Shown piece after piece: positions 10,340 to 22,110 of a stretch of DNA of 64,000 nt. This stretch comes from Acanthosepion lycidas. Lineage: Eukaryota > Mollusca > Cephalopoda > Sepiida > Sepiidae. A program made the position numbers and the translations under genes. Within the stretch, counting starts at the first letter, position 1; the number at the start of each line of letters is the position of its first letter. The stretch covers positions 22,082,827 to 22,146,826 of the forward strand of contig OZ010578.1 in NCBI GenBank assembly GCA_963932145.1. Reading direction: 5' to 3'. The notes under the pieces were generated by a model. It saw nothing but the letters and a program-made list of their open reading frames with translations. It made no database searches and had not been told where the DNA came from.

Positions 10340-10835
10340 TAACGTAAGTAGGTGATCTTGAAAACCCTACAAAGATTTATTATTGGCAGTCACATTCTTA
10401 ACAATATAGGATATGCAAATGGCACGGTGTTGATAACAGAGAAAGGAAGTAAGCTGTAAGATTTTCGACTGGAAGAAGTAAAGAAAAGCAAGGAGACATG
10501 AGACATCAATAAAAAGACGCCAAAATATATGGTTGTCAGGAAAATGGACAGGCAATATACGAACTATGCATTGGAGACATCAAAAGTTCGTTAGAAACAA
10601 ATAAAATATAGAGAACGTTATATCAGTTCTCTTATATAGCCGTGAATGCTGGAAAATTTCCTCAAAGATGAAGGGAATTGAACCAACAAAAAAGTGCTTT
10701 TATCGATGATACTGAGATTCCAATTAAATGAAAGAGGATTTTTTTTTGGGGGGGGAAGCAAAAAATCCCTCTCCTTAAAATCAGAAAACGACGACTGAAA
10801 TTTCTAATGAACCTAATGAGGAAAAATGTCTGAGA
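10340..10835 (+). pseudogene. LINE family 1 reverse transcriptase fragment
   Basis: Plus-strand reading in mixed frames shows a decayed catalytic motif: YANG at 10412-10423 in place of YADD, followed by GTVLITE. A Lys-rich KRRQNIWL segment and then SVLLYSRECWKISSKMK at about 10625-10675 follow, the same order as in the other family 1 copies. Stops, frameshifts and a G-run insertion at 10741-10756 disrupt it. The lost aspartates make it catalytically dead. Confidence 0.7.
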
Positions 10836-11337
10836 CGCTGTAACGCGAATTTACAGCGTCTCAAAATTTGAATGAAACCTGTCCTCGTGGAATGTAATTT
10901 ATTAGGGTTGCTGTAGCTTCTTCCTTTAATGTCGGTCTTCACCCCTTACCCATCTATATCTAGAGACAAGACCCGTTAGGCTTAAGCAACGTCTAGCCAA
11001 CACACAGTGGGGTTAAGAATAAGGAATTGAAATGGTACACCTAACCCACTCAGATCTTATCTTCTCTCCTACCTTACTTCCTCACTTCGTTAATTTTACA
11101 TATGCTTGATGAGGTCCATCAAAAACGTGTGAATTTCTTTTCATTTTTCATTTCAACCTTTGGAAGTAAAGTCTGATGATCCAGAGCCCTGTTAAAGGGG
11201 TTGTGGTGAAATAACTTATTACATGAACCTTAAAGTGGCCTGTTTTTATTCAAACATATCTGCTCTGAATTTTACATTGAGCTCTCCGGATATCATCCTC
11301 CTTGGGGCTACCCATGCGGATTACCTAGTTTTGCATA

Positions 11338-11340
<3 letters not shown>
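10836..11340. other. Moderate-GC DNA, origin unknown
   Basis: Less AT-rich than its surroundings, with motifs such as TTGATGAGGTCCATCAA (11106-11122, self-complementary) and CTGATGATCCAGAGCCC (11172). It may be the 3' part of a retroelement; not identified. Confidence 0.3.
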
Positions 11341-11413
<73 letters not shown>

Positions 11414-11434
11414 ATGTATGTATGTATGTATGTA
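11341..11434. repeat. (TA)n followed by (TATG)n
   Basis: About 65 bp of TA followed by GTGTGTATGTATG repeats. Confidence 0.97.
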
Positions 11435-11784
11435 TAAATAAAAAGAAAGAAGAGTAAGATATATAATCCGGTGTTCTTATTGATTTTTTTTTAGTTTTGC
11501 AAAACAATGTTCAATGTAAATTTACAGAGCATAAATATTATAAATTAACTGATTTAAAATATGGTTTCTTCGCTACACAGTAATAACCATGTTTCAAAAA
11601 CTGAAGCTAAAAACTTCAAATTTGATTATATAATTAAATTAAAAGCATTAGTTCTATTTCCTCTTGAATCGAATTTTGGAATAACTTATTTTTAAATTTA
11701 CTGAGTTTTAAAAGCACATATAAATTTATAATTCCCCGTTTCCAAGGATACAGAGAAATCAAATCATTCAGACAGTATTCGGAA
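11435..11784 (+). repeat. Repeat family D, copy 1
   Basis: Follows the TA/TATG array with AAAGAAAGAAGAGTAAGATA, continues through CGCTACACAGTAATAAC and AAACTGAAGCTAAAAACTTC, and ends near CATTCAGACAG. The reverse complement of nearly the whole unit is found at 19977-20320, where part of it is folded back. Confidence 0.8.
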
Positions 11785-13844
11785 GCATCTTCATTTTTAT
11801 TAACTATTGTTGTCTCAATTATGAGTTACAATCGAAAAAGAGTTTCAGTTTAGGGAGGATAGGGGTGTATTTTTCAACGAATTCTGACATCCGTTATACA
11901 CATGTCATCTGGGTTTGTTTTTTTATTAACGGCAAAAAGTTTTTCGAATTTTTTTCGTACTTATATACTTAAAGATTCTTTCTAAAAGGGGTGTTTGGGT
12001 TAGAATAGGTTTTATTTAACTATAATTTTAAAATATTTTTATTCTTAATTACTATTATATATAAACGTCAATGGATTCCAAAGGAATTAAAGTATTTGGA
12101 ATTGCTATCACATGTGTCGCAAAAAAGTCCTGCAGAATTCGGTCAGGGATCAAAATCAACCCATTGCACTGATAAGCCTGAAACAGTCGGTTACTGGATA
12201 AATAATTAACAATCTGCGCCGGTTGTTAATTTGACTGTTTACGAAAATAGAAAAAAAGCAATCATAGTAGCCCAGTTACATGTACCCACTAAAAATAATC
12301 TTTATACTAATAAGAAATGCATCCCCTGTCACACCGTAGACATTAGCGAGACTGATAGGAAACGAGAAAAGTCTTGCCAGCTGAAAGTAACCATTTACTT
12401 CATTACATGTTTAATAACACATTGTTTTCATTAATAGTATCTTTAGAAGCATTATCAAAATGTTAGATGGTATATCAATCCGAATAAATTGTATAGTAAT
12501 TTGATTATACAAACGGCATAGGCTAAAGGTCGCAAGTATATGCACCGACATCAAAAAGTTCACGGAGAAAATTGATTATATTATTATTGATTATTTTTTG
12601 CTTAAATTTATAGACAGGAATAAAACAATTTTAAATCATTTCAATAGTCGACTTCAATGAAAAATAAGGGATAGGAACATTGAAATAATAGAGTGAAGGA
12701 ATATTTGGAAAAAGGACGAGAGTTGAGGAGTAATTATTTAACTTTTAAGAAAAACACAGAAAATACATTTGTGAATATATTTTTAATATATAAGAGTCTG
12801 CAAATGGTCTTTGAAAAGCTTCAAAGATAGAAATAAACAATGAAACTTATTTCATAATTCGTGACACAGCCAGTAATTTATAAGATGTAAACGTGATAAG
12901 CTATTAATAAAGGCATCGGTCATAAAATGGTAGTATATAGAACTAAATTTGATATTAAAACCGAGAGAAACAAAACGGTTCTCTTAATACAGCATTTGAG
13001 AACGTCGCCAAATTTAGAATTGAAATCAATAACATCATACAGGCTGTGTGGATAAACATCATTAACGTAGAAGATAAGCATAAGATATTTGGAAATACAA
13101 TAAATCGTATAATTATGGAAACAACAGTGATAATAGGAAAGATGAAGTGAAATAACAGTAACAACATGGTGATATTCATAGTTGGAAAACTGGAACTGAA
13201 GAAGAAATAAACACATTACCTAGAAATAAAATCTGAAAATGCACATTGAGACAAACTAATAAAAACTAAGTCACCAAAAAGAAAGATGAAGGAAAGATCT
13301 TAATACATGCCCAATCCACAACACGCAATCCACAACTGACATCAATAAAAAAAAATAATTACCCATACTGAATGTAGGGAAATGTTTTAAAAATTACCGA
13401 AGAATAAATTTCAAAACCTCCATGATTCGAAATAAAAAAAGATATTCCAGATAGGCACCATGTAAGCTGCTAGTAATGCTCCTAAAAGCACTTAAGTGAC
13501 AGCAGATTAAATACGATTTGATTTTCAAAATGTGAAATACGGAGTTGCGTCAACGGAAGATGGCATAGTAACAGACGTTTTAAAATTTGCAGGAAATAAT
13601 TTTAAAAATGTTTAGTATCACTCTACTCCATACATTTATCAAAACACCTCAGAATTTTTGGTATGGGAATACTCATAATACTTAAAAAATAATGAGATAA
13701 AATGGCTATCAACCTATAGCAAGGGACGAAATTATAAAAAATTGTACTCAAAATGCTTACAAGAAAAAGAATGCTTTAAGCATGACAGCGCTCATTAATA
13801 GAACATCTGCAAACAATAGATAAACTGACCGTAAAACAAATGCA
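11785..13844. other. AT-rich DNA, no gene recognised
   Basis: About 2 kb without convincing coding frames or shared repeats. Frames at 12231-12434 and 12920-13216 have no recognisable motif. Confidence 0.4.
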
Positions 13845-13854
13845 ATAGCCTGGA

Positions 13855-14266
13855 AGTGAATTCATAACTCTGTGGTTCTAGTCACAGGATCTAACCAGCA
13901 TCTTCATCCACTGGGCCATGTGTCTTTGAGAAAAGCAGTGGTGAATCAATAACTTGGATAGTGGAATTTGAAGGGAAAATTCTGAGACATCCGGAAGAAG
14001 CATGGTACGTTAATCTAGAACAATCTACCCTGGTAGATAAAATAAAAGGTTCGAATCGAAATTCCAGTCACCTCAAGTGCGACGGAGTGTACAACAATAA
14101 AAACGTCGGTAATATGGCAATAAAGATGAAGACAACAGAATGAATAATGTAAATACTTTCATGGTAATTGTGCAAAGGATCTCTTCTCTATGGTACTTTG
14201 ACTTTAGAGTTCGAGTAATGTAAATAATGCAAGTAATCATAGTACCTCATCTCAGAGATAGTGTCA
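13855..14266 (+). repeat. Repeat family A, copy 2
   Basis: A reversed tRNA-like head (GGGCCATGTGTCTTTGAG at 13912) is followed by the body in plus orientation (GGTTCGAATCGAAATTCCAG near 14050) and by the tail TACCTCATCTCAGAGATA at 14248-14265. Head and body thus point in opposite directions, as in copies 3 and 4. Confidence 0.6.
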
Positions 14267-14639
14267 GATTTTTTTTTATTTCATTTATTTATTTAATTTT
14301 ATTTTGTCGTATTTCTGTTTTATCTAACTGTTCTATCATACCTACGCACGATAATGCGTATTTCTCCCATGCCTATGAATACATTAGTCAATACTGTATG
14401 TGTGGATCGGCCTGTAGTTGAAGATTCGTCTTCAGCTGAGCTGATTAAGTCCTCTGCGTCCCAGAAGAGAGTATCCTCAGACGGGACTATGTCGAAAGGC
14501 AGAGTCTCGTCTCGGGAAACAGCTAACCTACCCCGTTTTATACAGGGTCTACGGCGAAGTTTTGGTTGAGCATACAGCCTAAAGTGAGTAGTGTCATTCA
14601 AAATGGCTCACTAGTTACATACTATACACAAAAAACTGT

Positions 14640-15163
14640 AACATCGGTAGTAGGCAGAGAGTAAGTCGTTCAAGTCTTTATCGGCTGTTCGGTTGAACTC
14701 TCTACCTTCGGGCGGGGAGGAACCCGAGCGAAGCTACGTCGAAGGGCGGAGTCTCTTTCGTGGAGGAAACCGACCCTGAAGCCGTTTATACGGGTTCAAT
14801 GGGCATATTGTTGGCCTAGCCCACGGGCTCGGAGATCCCACGTTAAACCGGCCTTGTGCCACATGATGCCCACGTGGAGGGGGGGGTGACTAAATATAGT
14901 CAGTAGTTCAAGTCGAGTCAAGAGTCGAGTGAGAGGCAATCCAAAACAGAATAGCGTTCAGACAATTACTGCAAGACATTGGAATAGTGAACCTGGTCGA
15001 GACTACATTGTTCTCTCTACTAAACCTGATTGTTCATACTAACACTTCTACTTCTCTGTATATATTCCTGTTAGTAATATATCTGTGTTATTCCATACCT
15101 GTGTTCTTCTTTATTGGTTCTACCTTGGACTATCACCGTGGTACAAGGAACCGGACCATAACA
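14640..15163 (+). repeat. LTR-like region containing a GC-rich repeat unit
   Basis: The right end, CCGGACCATAACA at 15151-15163, closely resembles the 3' terminus of the solo LTR at 30118-30337 (CCTGGACCATAACA), and is preceded in both by a CTGTGTTCTTCT-like segment. The left part (14680-14900) is one reverse-oriented unit of the GC-rich tandem family found at 28480-29020 and 63356-64000. A degenerate partial unit lies at 14490-14552. I could not locate a matching 5' terminus or target duplication, so the LTR extent is uncertain. Confidence 0.4.
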
Positions 15164-15211
15164 TAAGGGGAAAGGCATTTAATAGGGAGATAGAAAAAGA
15201 GAAAATTGCAT

Positions 15212-15292
<81 letters not shown>

Positions 15293-15367
15293 AACGACTG
15301 ACAAGGTGATGTAATTTTGTATATAATTTCCTTGTTGATCATGGAATTTAATAATTGTGTATTTGCG

Positions 15368-15415
<48 letters not shown>

Positions 15416-15640
15416 TGAGAGACAGAGAGACAGAGAGAGAAAGAGAGTTATTGTTAACGCATGTTGAAAAATGTCTATTGCGTGACTGCTACCATGGAAA
15501 GAATTGATAAGTAATCCAGTGATTTTCCCCCTAGAAAGGGGCGACTAGAACTCTATCAATGTTTATCATAGACTTCTAATGTCTATCAGAATTCTTGACA
15601 ACAATGCAAAAAAATAACCCTGTGACAGAATTAAAATTTC
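15164..15640. repeat. CA, TA and GA microsatellite region
   Basis: (CA)n 15212-15237 joined to (TA)n 15238-15289, then (TA)n 15370-15400 joined to a GA-rich run to about 15450. The remainder is unremarkable. Confidence 0.9.
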
Positions 15641-15905
15641 AGAAATCCTAGACCACGTGTTAAACAAAAGCAAGGAGAAAGTACTGGCTATAAAGTGTAA
15701 AAAGACAGCCAGCAAGAGAGATAGCCCATGTGGCATATCGAAGCTGTCAAAATCCTGTAAAAAGTGCAGAAATTTCATTATCTTGTAAGTGTTAAAACAG
15801 AATATAAAACGTGACAATGAAATCTTAATACGCATTGGAATAGCAAAAGATGTCTTCTAAAAAAGTAAACAAATGTTGAAGAAACAAGAAAAGAAGTAAG
15901 AAAAG
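15640..15905 (+). pseudogene. LINE family 1 reverse transcriptase fragment (palm/thumb)
   Basis: One plus frame reads LNKSKEKVLAIKCKKTASKR and later DNEILIRIGIAKDVF, matching the segment between the catalytic aspartates and the LLYG block of family 1. It is interrupted by a stop after FIIL. It has no catalytic motif or flanking domains and is an internal relic. Confidence 0.6.
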
Positions 15906-16522
15906 TAAGAAAAGAGAGGTGAGATGTTATTTTATATCAGTCCTCCGACATAGCATTTTCCTCACAGTTGAGGGGGAATTAGAGACAAAGCTCTAGGTGG
16001 ACAGAAAATGTGAACAACGATGAGGCTTTAAGGAAAACTGGGCATTTTAAAGGTAATGGAAATGAATAGGGAAAAGAGAGATAATGGGAGAGAGAAAGAG
16101 GTGAGGTTTCAATTCCTTAAGAATGGGAGCTTGGAGAATTGGAAATTCACAAGACATTCTGAACGCAAAATGGACAGAGGGAATGTGTGCGTAAATTAAT
16201 AATCGCTTTGTTTAAGTGGGAGGAGGAACAAGAACTGGGATTGATACTTGGAGGATTTAAATCAGTTACAGGGGATAGGAAGCCGTGAAGTGTCATGTTC
16301 GCATACGTCATGTAGGATATATAGAAGTATTAATACACCTTAATATTATCAGTGGAAAAAAGATATCAGCTAAAAAGATTGTGAAACATAATAAAGACAA
16401 ATCGAAAATACTTCATCTCAGAATCTTAAAACAATTTATAGCGATAAACGTCTCTTTGATATATTCTGATTGTTTGGCTACTTTGTATCAGAGAAAATAT
16501 TTATCCTTCCGTGCAATTATTT
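15906..16522. other. Purine-leaning AT-rich DNA
   Basis: GA-rich on the plus strand (15880-16260); no gene was recognised. Confidence 0.35.
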
Positions 16523-16602
16523 AGCTTTATAATATGCAATCTAAATAAAAACTCTTCACTTAAGGAACCTTAAATTGAAATATAAACAAATAAATAATAA
16601 AA
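16523..16602 (+). repeat. 80-bp direct repeat, left copy
   Basis: AGCTTTATAATATGCAAT followed by CTAAATAAAAACTCTTCAC and so on. It recurs at 17363-17442, exactly 840 bp away, with one visible mismatch. Confidence 0.95.
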
Positions 16603-16624
16603 GTAAGCCTCTACTGTGTAATAT

Positions 16625-17362
16625 GCATACAACTCCATCCTTGGTTTGTGCTATCACCTCCAGATCATGTGGACTCAATGGTATCCCTGCATTTGTTCTT
16701 ATGAAATCTGTGCCTGAACTGGCCTCTGTTCTCTTGCAGTTTCTTGCTTTCCAGATTGTTAGAAATCTTCTATAGTTCCTTTTTTTTTTTTAAGAACTCT
16801 GGCAAACTGTCTGATTCTTCAAACTATTAACCTATTTGCCTTCTACTACTTTTTGGTAAGGTACAAGATACTCTAAGCAAATCTGAATTAGTTAAGGTTT
16901 CACATCACAAAATTTTCTTTCATTCAAACAATATGGCTTTCACTTCACTCGATCAACTGCCGATATCTTGATGGTTATTGCTGAAAGATTGTCAGGATTT
17001 AGATAAGAATGACCTAACTGGAGCTTTTGCTTAAGACACCTTGAAGGTGGTTGACAAGATTTGGCATGCTGGTCTTCCTCACAGTTTGAACGGTTATGGT
17101 ATTTATAGCTATTTCTTTGATTGGTTCAATCTTTCTTATCAAAATGCGTAATGAAAGCTGTCTTGAACAGACACTTTTCTAGATCTTTATTGCATTAATG
17201 CAAGTGTCCTACAGGGCTCTATTTTGGGGCTGACTTTGTTCCTTACAATCATCAATGACCTTCTTGATGTAATCAGTTCTTGAATCTATTTCTAGGATAA
17301 TGATAATATTTACTATTGCCTTAGTAGTAAGTCTGATAAGTTATAAGATAAGATAAATGATA
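16625..17362 (+). pseudogene. LINE family 2 reverse transcriptase internal fragment
   Basis: Mixed plus frames read SRSCGLNGIPAFVL, then a proline-rich YRPI-like block, FHSNNMAF, VDKIWHAGLPH, SVLQGSILGLTLF and INDLLDV. These are reverse transcriptase domains in correct order, up to but not including an intact YxDD box. Stops and shifts are frequent. Both the 5' and 3' parts of the LINE are missing, and the piece is bounded by the two 80-bp direct repeats. Confidence 0.8.
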
Positions 17363-17442
17363 AGCTTTATAATATGCAATATAAATAAAAACTCTTCACT
17401 TAAGGAACCTTAAATTGAAATATAAACAAATAAATAATAAAA
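17363..17442 (+). repeat. 80-bp direct repeat, right copy
   Basis: Partner of 16523-16602; AGCTTTATAATATGCAATATAA at its start carries the single difference. Confidence 0.95.
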
Positions 17443-18204
17443 ATACATCCTTGGCAAAGCGCTAAAAACAAACAAAATGTTAAATATAAAAATCAATTGT
17501 AGGTTAAAAATAGTTTCCCCAAATCGTCTAGTTCACACACCTTCCCGGAACCGGAGTAGGGGTTTATCCTTTGTTGCTGTTTAGAATTGGGTTTCCGTTT
17601 CTTTCTAAAGTCTATACTTCGAACGTCTCCGCCTAAAATTTCAAATTTCATTTACTTTTTTAATTATTTTTGTCAATAGGAGTAGATAGGTTCGCCTATC
17701 TTACTGTTCATATTCCTTACCTGACTTTTTCAACAGGAGTAGATGTTTATTCTTTGTTTATTGTTTTAGATTGGGTTTCTGTTTTCTTCTGAAGTATTTT
17801 CATTCTCTTTCACTCCTAGTAGACCCTTGCGTCATAGTGCTATTATCGCCTTACTTGGGAATTAATAAAAAAAAATATGTTAATATATTTTCTAAATTCT
17901 TACAATATGTCAATAAAGTGAAAAATAGAGAGAAAGAATAATAGTGAGAAAGAGAGAGAAAGCGAGAGATAAATATTCCCTCTCGTACTACTACTACTAC
18001 TACTACTATTACGCAATCTATCTCACACAAGAAGAGAAATCAGAGAAAAAAATTCCCCAGTGAAGAATAATCAGAGTATATCATCGAAATTTATTTACCT
18101 GAAGGTGATTCAAAAGTAGATTTAATTGGTCACAGTCATGTTTTATTGAAAAAAAAGTCCTTGCCTCGAAAGTCAGCATTAAAATTTTAGGTTCTATTCT
18201 AACC
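17443..18204. other. AT-rich DNA with a diverged direct repeat
   Basis: Two related blocks of about 60 bp (GGAGTAGGGGTTTATCCTTT near 17560 and GGAGTAGATGTTTATTCTTT near 17738), a GA-rich patch (17925-17970) and a CTA trinucleotide run (17987-18010). No gene was recognised. Confidence 0.5.
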
Positions 18205-18722
18205 TAATTGGTGATTGGAAAGAATCAATTACTATTGCCCTCATCTTTGTCGCCATATTTATTAAAACGTTTCGACCGTTGTACACTCCGGTCTTCTTCA
18301 GATGGTTGGAATCTCGAACTGAACCCATAATTTTGGCTCACTGGAAGTTTTCCACTGCCTTAACCAGGTACTGAACTCACATTCTTTGGGTCCTGTCAGT
18401 GGATCTAACTAACGCCTTTATCCTCAGCGCCATGAGGCCTTGCGGCCGAAACGTTGTAATAAATATGGCTACGAAGATGAGGACAATAGTCCGAATAATG
18501 TGAATAGTGTAAATAATAACTCATCTCAGAAATATAGACAGATACTGAAGGACCGAAACGTTGTAATAAATATGGCGACGAAGATGAGGACAATAGTCCG
18601 AATAATGTAAATATTGTAAATAACACCTCATCTCAGAAATATAGACTGATACTGAAGGGCCGAAGCTTTGTAATAAATATGGCGACGAAGATGAGGACAA
18701 TAGTCCGAATAATGTAAATAAA
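18205..18722. repeat. Repeat family A, copy 3 (foldback with triplicated tail)
   Basis: Left arm 18205-18330 is the family body in reverse (CGTTTCGACCGTTGTACAC). The tRNA-like head in reverse lies at 18355-18440. The right arm holds the body/tail in plus orientation, repeated three times with units beginning near 18443, 18549 and 18657 (CCGAAACGTTGTAATAAATA). The tandem period is about 107 bp. Confidence 0.75.
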
Positions 18723-19274
18723 GAATCAAATACGTTCGTTAGCTTTTGGCCAACACAAAGAAAACTGTATTTGTTATATTATAAGATTAGTACGGCATGA
18801 TGAAATATGAATAGGCTAAGTAGAAGAAATAATATTGTGCTACGCCAATATTCCTGACGGGGATGATCTACCAACAAAAATTCGACATTTTATTTTTTTT
18901 CTGAACATGGACAGATCTCTGATATTCTTTAAAAAAAGTATTTCAGCCCCAACGATGTTGAAATACATTTTGTAGATCAGATATGGGTGGGAATCCGACA
19001 AGATGATAAAAGAAAATGAAGAACGAGAAAGAAAATATAACATGTTTCACCATCTTCGTCAAAGATAAACAATGAATGAATCAAAGAGATAAAGTATTGG
19101 TATTTTATTATTTTTGGTTAATTCTCATTGGTCAGATGTGACAATGTGAATTTTCTAAAGGTAATTTATTTTTATTAAGGCATACTTTTTTACTTTAACA
19201 CCTCAATGACACCTTCAGGCAAGTTGGAATACGGTAGCGACGCCTTAGGTTCACAGTGCCTATATATACATAAT

Positions 19275-19278
<4 letters not shown>
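18723..19278. other. AT-rich DNA, nothing recognised
   Basis: No repeat or coding similarity was seen. Confidence 0.35.
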
Positions 19279-19315
<37 letters not shown>

Positions 19316-19493
19316 TAAGATTGAACTCAAGACTCAGAGGCGACAGGCTGTTTCATGCTACATGCAGTCGTCAGGTCGCCTGACGATTGCATCTGGCATA
19401 AAACAACCTGTCGCCTCTGAGTGTTGACTTCAATATTTACTTTTAAAGCACTATTTTCCATAAATATAGCACGCCTTAAAACTATATTTGTTC

Positions 19494-19500
<7 letters not shown>
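19279..19500. repeat. TA-bounded foldback of family B (1)
   Basis: (TA)n at 19279-19311. Arms 19319-19375 and 19379-19435 are inverted repeats of about 56 bp at roughly 85 percent identity (CAGAGGCGACAGG against CCTGTCGCCTCTG), with almost no loop. The right arm runs on into the reverse complement of family B copy 1 (AAGGCGTGCTATATTTATGG read on the minus strand) and then into the next TA array. Confidence 0.85.
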
Positions 19501-19579
<79 letters not shown>

Positions 19580-19580
19580 T

Positions 19581-19642
<62 letters not shown>
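19494..19642. repeat. (TA)n array, about 150 bp with two interruptions
   Basis: Two long TA runs separated by CATTATAAA near 19578. Confidence 0.97.
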
Positions 19643-19644
<2 letters not shown>

Positions 19645-19646
<2 letters not shown>

Positions 19647-19838
19647 GGTTGATATCGGTGTCAACACCAAGAGGCAAGAGGCTGCTTTATACTTCAATGC
19701 AATGGCCTGAAGATTGCCTTGAAGCATGAAATAGACTAGGTGCTGACTTCACCAATGACGTTTTTATTTACATGCGCAGGCTTTGATATTGAGTTTTTTA
19801 CCAATAAATACAGCATACCATTAAACTATATATTTATC
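19645..19838. repeat. TA-bounded foldback of family B (2), diverged
   Basis: Left arm GTGTCAACACCAAGAGGCAAG and right arm CTAGGTGCTGACTTCACC are inverted, meeting near 19705-19710. The right side continues as the reverse complement of family B (CAGCATACCATTAAACTATA). More diverged than the foldback at 19319. Confidence 0.65.

Positions 19839-19839
<1 letters not shown>

Positions 19840-19898
<59 letters not shown>
19840..19898. repeat. (TA)n array, about 58 bp
   Basis: Separates the second family B foldback from the family D foldback. Confidence 0.97.
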
Positions 19899-19904
<6 letters not shown>

Positions 19905-20312
19905 TTTAAAAGCATGGTTTCTTCGCTACACAGTAATAACGTTGTTTCAAAAACTGAAGCTAAAAACTTCAAATTACCGCCCCTGTCTGAATGATTCGAT
20001 TTCTCTGCATCCTTGGTAACAGGAAATTATGAATTTATTTGTGCGTTTAAAACTCAGTAAATTTAAAAATAAGTTATTGTAAAATTCGATTCAAGAGGAA
20101 ACAGAACTAATACTTTTAATTTAATTATGTAATAAAATTTGAAGTTTTTAGCTTCAGTTTTTGAAACTTAGTAATTACTGTGTAGCAAACGAACTAGATT
20201 TATAAATCAGATAATTTATAATATTTATGCTCTGTAAATTTTCATTGAGCACTGTTTTGTAAAAATAAAAAATATCAATAAGATCACCGGATTATATATC
20301 TTACTGCTCTTT

Positions 20313-20316
<4 letters not shown>
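19899..20316. repeat. Repeat family D, copy 2 (foldback)
   Basis: The minus strand from 20316 to about 19977 repeats family D copy 1. The extra left piece 19899-19976 carries the inner part (CGCTACACAGTAATAACG, AAACTGAAGCTAAAAACTTC) in plus orientation. It can pair with 20137-20215 around a loop of about 160 bp. Confidence 0.85.

Positions 20317-20384
<68 letters not shown>
20317..20384. repeat. (TA)n joined to (TG)n
   Basis: TA run to 20346 then TG run to 20384; closes the foldback cluster. Confidence 0.97.
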
Positions 20385-20386
<2 letters not shown>

Positions 20387-21339
20387 TAAAAATAGATAGT
20401 TATTAAAGTATATTATACTTATGCGTTAAACAGACTGTCGCCGCTTAGCGTTGAACTCAATGTCCGCATGCACATACACACGTGTGTGTGTGTGTGTGTG
20501 TGGAGAGAGCGAAAGAGAGCGAGTAAGATTTTCTCATCGATTTCAACCTATGAAAGACCACCAGTTCAATTTTGAAACTACGCACGCGGAAATGCTGTTT
20601 AGCGTGAAAGACTGTGTAGAGCCAGACACATCTTTTGGAGGAACTGATAGCATAAATGTGCTGACCAATGTTTCACGGAGTCTACAAACAGTCCTTCTCA
20701 ATTTTGAATTCAGACTTTTGCTACTCATATTAAGAAAAGTCAGTATGCTCTGCTATTTCCCTTATAGATAGCGTGGGGTGGATCCCTGCCTTCTTCAAGA
20801 ATATTGGCGCGAAGTGAACGAAGCGACATAGACAGGAATTTGAATTCGGCGAGGAGTATTCACCGAGAAACCGTTACAATGCTCACACACCTGTATATAC
20901 CTATATCTTTTTGTATTCGTGTGTGCTTGTCTGTCAATATTTGAAACTGCCGATCCATAGATAGCAAGCCACCAACCTCCCCAAAATTCACTCGCTATAT
21001 ATAATTATAAAAAAATAATGAACGTTGAATCAAGAGGGCAGCTCAATACTTATTTATTGATTCTCTTTCAGTCAGGGTTGCTGTATTCATGTGCCTTTAA
21101 TGTTTGCAATGGCGGTAATACACACAAGACAGATGGCACATTTACGAGAACCAGTGCGGAAACCTAGGGACAACGCCGGTTCGAAAACAGTGATTCATTT
21201 CCTTATGGACAGAAAAGCTATTTCAAACTCTTGACAACCGCTTTTCGCTTGCATTTTTTGTTTTTTTTTGTTTTTTGTTTTTGCGCCTAAATCGCAAGAA
21301 GGTTGTTTACAAAGGGTTGATTCTTTGGAAAGTTATTTT
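20385..21339. other. Mixed DNA with an open frame of unknown origin
   Basis: A 106-codon plus frame (20451-20771) begins in a TG repeat. Its middle (MKDHQFNFETTHAEMLFSVK, about 20550) has protein-like composition, but no family, donor or acceptor was recognised. The rest includes a poly-T patch near 21255-21285. Confidence 0.25.
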
Positions 21340-22110
21340 GAAGGAAAAAAAGATGAATATTACGAAAATAAAGGTGAGAGAAAAAGATGTACAACAGATG
21401 TATAAAGAAGTTAAAGCAGAATAAGTAGGGAAGGGAGAAAGTAAATGATAAATAGATAATAAAGAGATAGGAGGCGGGGAGAGATGAATTAAGAAGTGAG
21501 GAAGATCGTGTTGTTTATATAGGGAGAGGTGATGAGAGAAAATGAAAATCTCAAGAGGAGAAGAATGATGTGGCAGAATACAAAAGTGAAAAATAGGAAG
21601 ATAAACAAAGAAAAAGAGAAAGAATGAAGAATGAAAGTAAAATGAAGAAGAAAATTAAGAGCAGGAAGGAAAATAAGGGAGCGTAAATAAAAAATAAAAA
21701 AAAAACCTGAAAGATATAAAAATAAGATAAATGAAGATTATATGACAAGAAAGAAAAAGAGAAGAAAAAATGAAATAGAAAAGGAAAAAAATGAAATATA
21801 AAAAGAAGAAAAACGATTAGCGAAAACAAACATCACAGAATAAAGACAAACGGTAATAACGGAAGAAGCTTCTCGAAGAATAAAGAAAACAAAAGAATGA
21901 AAAAAAAAAAGAAAGGCAAACGAACAGAAGGAGAATAAACGGGAAAAAGCAAGACAGGAAAAGACGGTAGAAAAGTAATTAACAAAGGCGTATGAAAAAG
22001 AGGCAAACAACAGCGAGAAAAGGAAAACAAAGATGACATTAAACTGAAAAAAAGACAAAAACAAAAGAAAGATAAATAAACGGAAGAAAATAAAAAGCAA
22101 AAGACAAACA
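21340..22110 (+). repeat. Polypurine (A/G-rich) tract, about 770 bp
   Basis: The plus strand is almost all A and G. Minus-strand frames here read as Phe/Ser/Leu-rich chains and are artefacts of composition. Confidence 0.9.

Noticed and set aside
20451-20771. 106-codon frame with protein-like middle
   Set aside because: It starts inside a TG repeat and shows neither a known family nor a splice signal; kept only as a note in the region entry.
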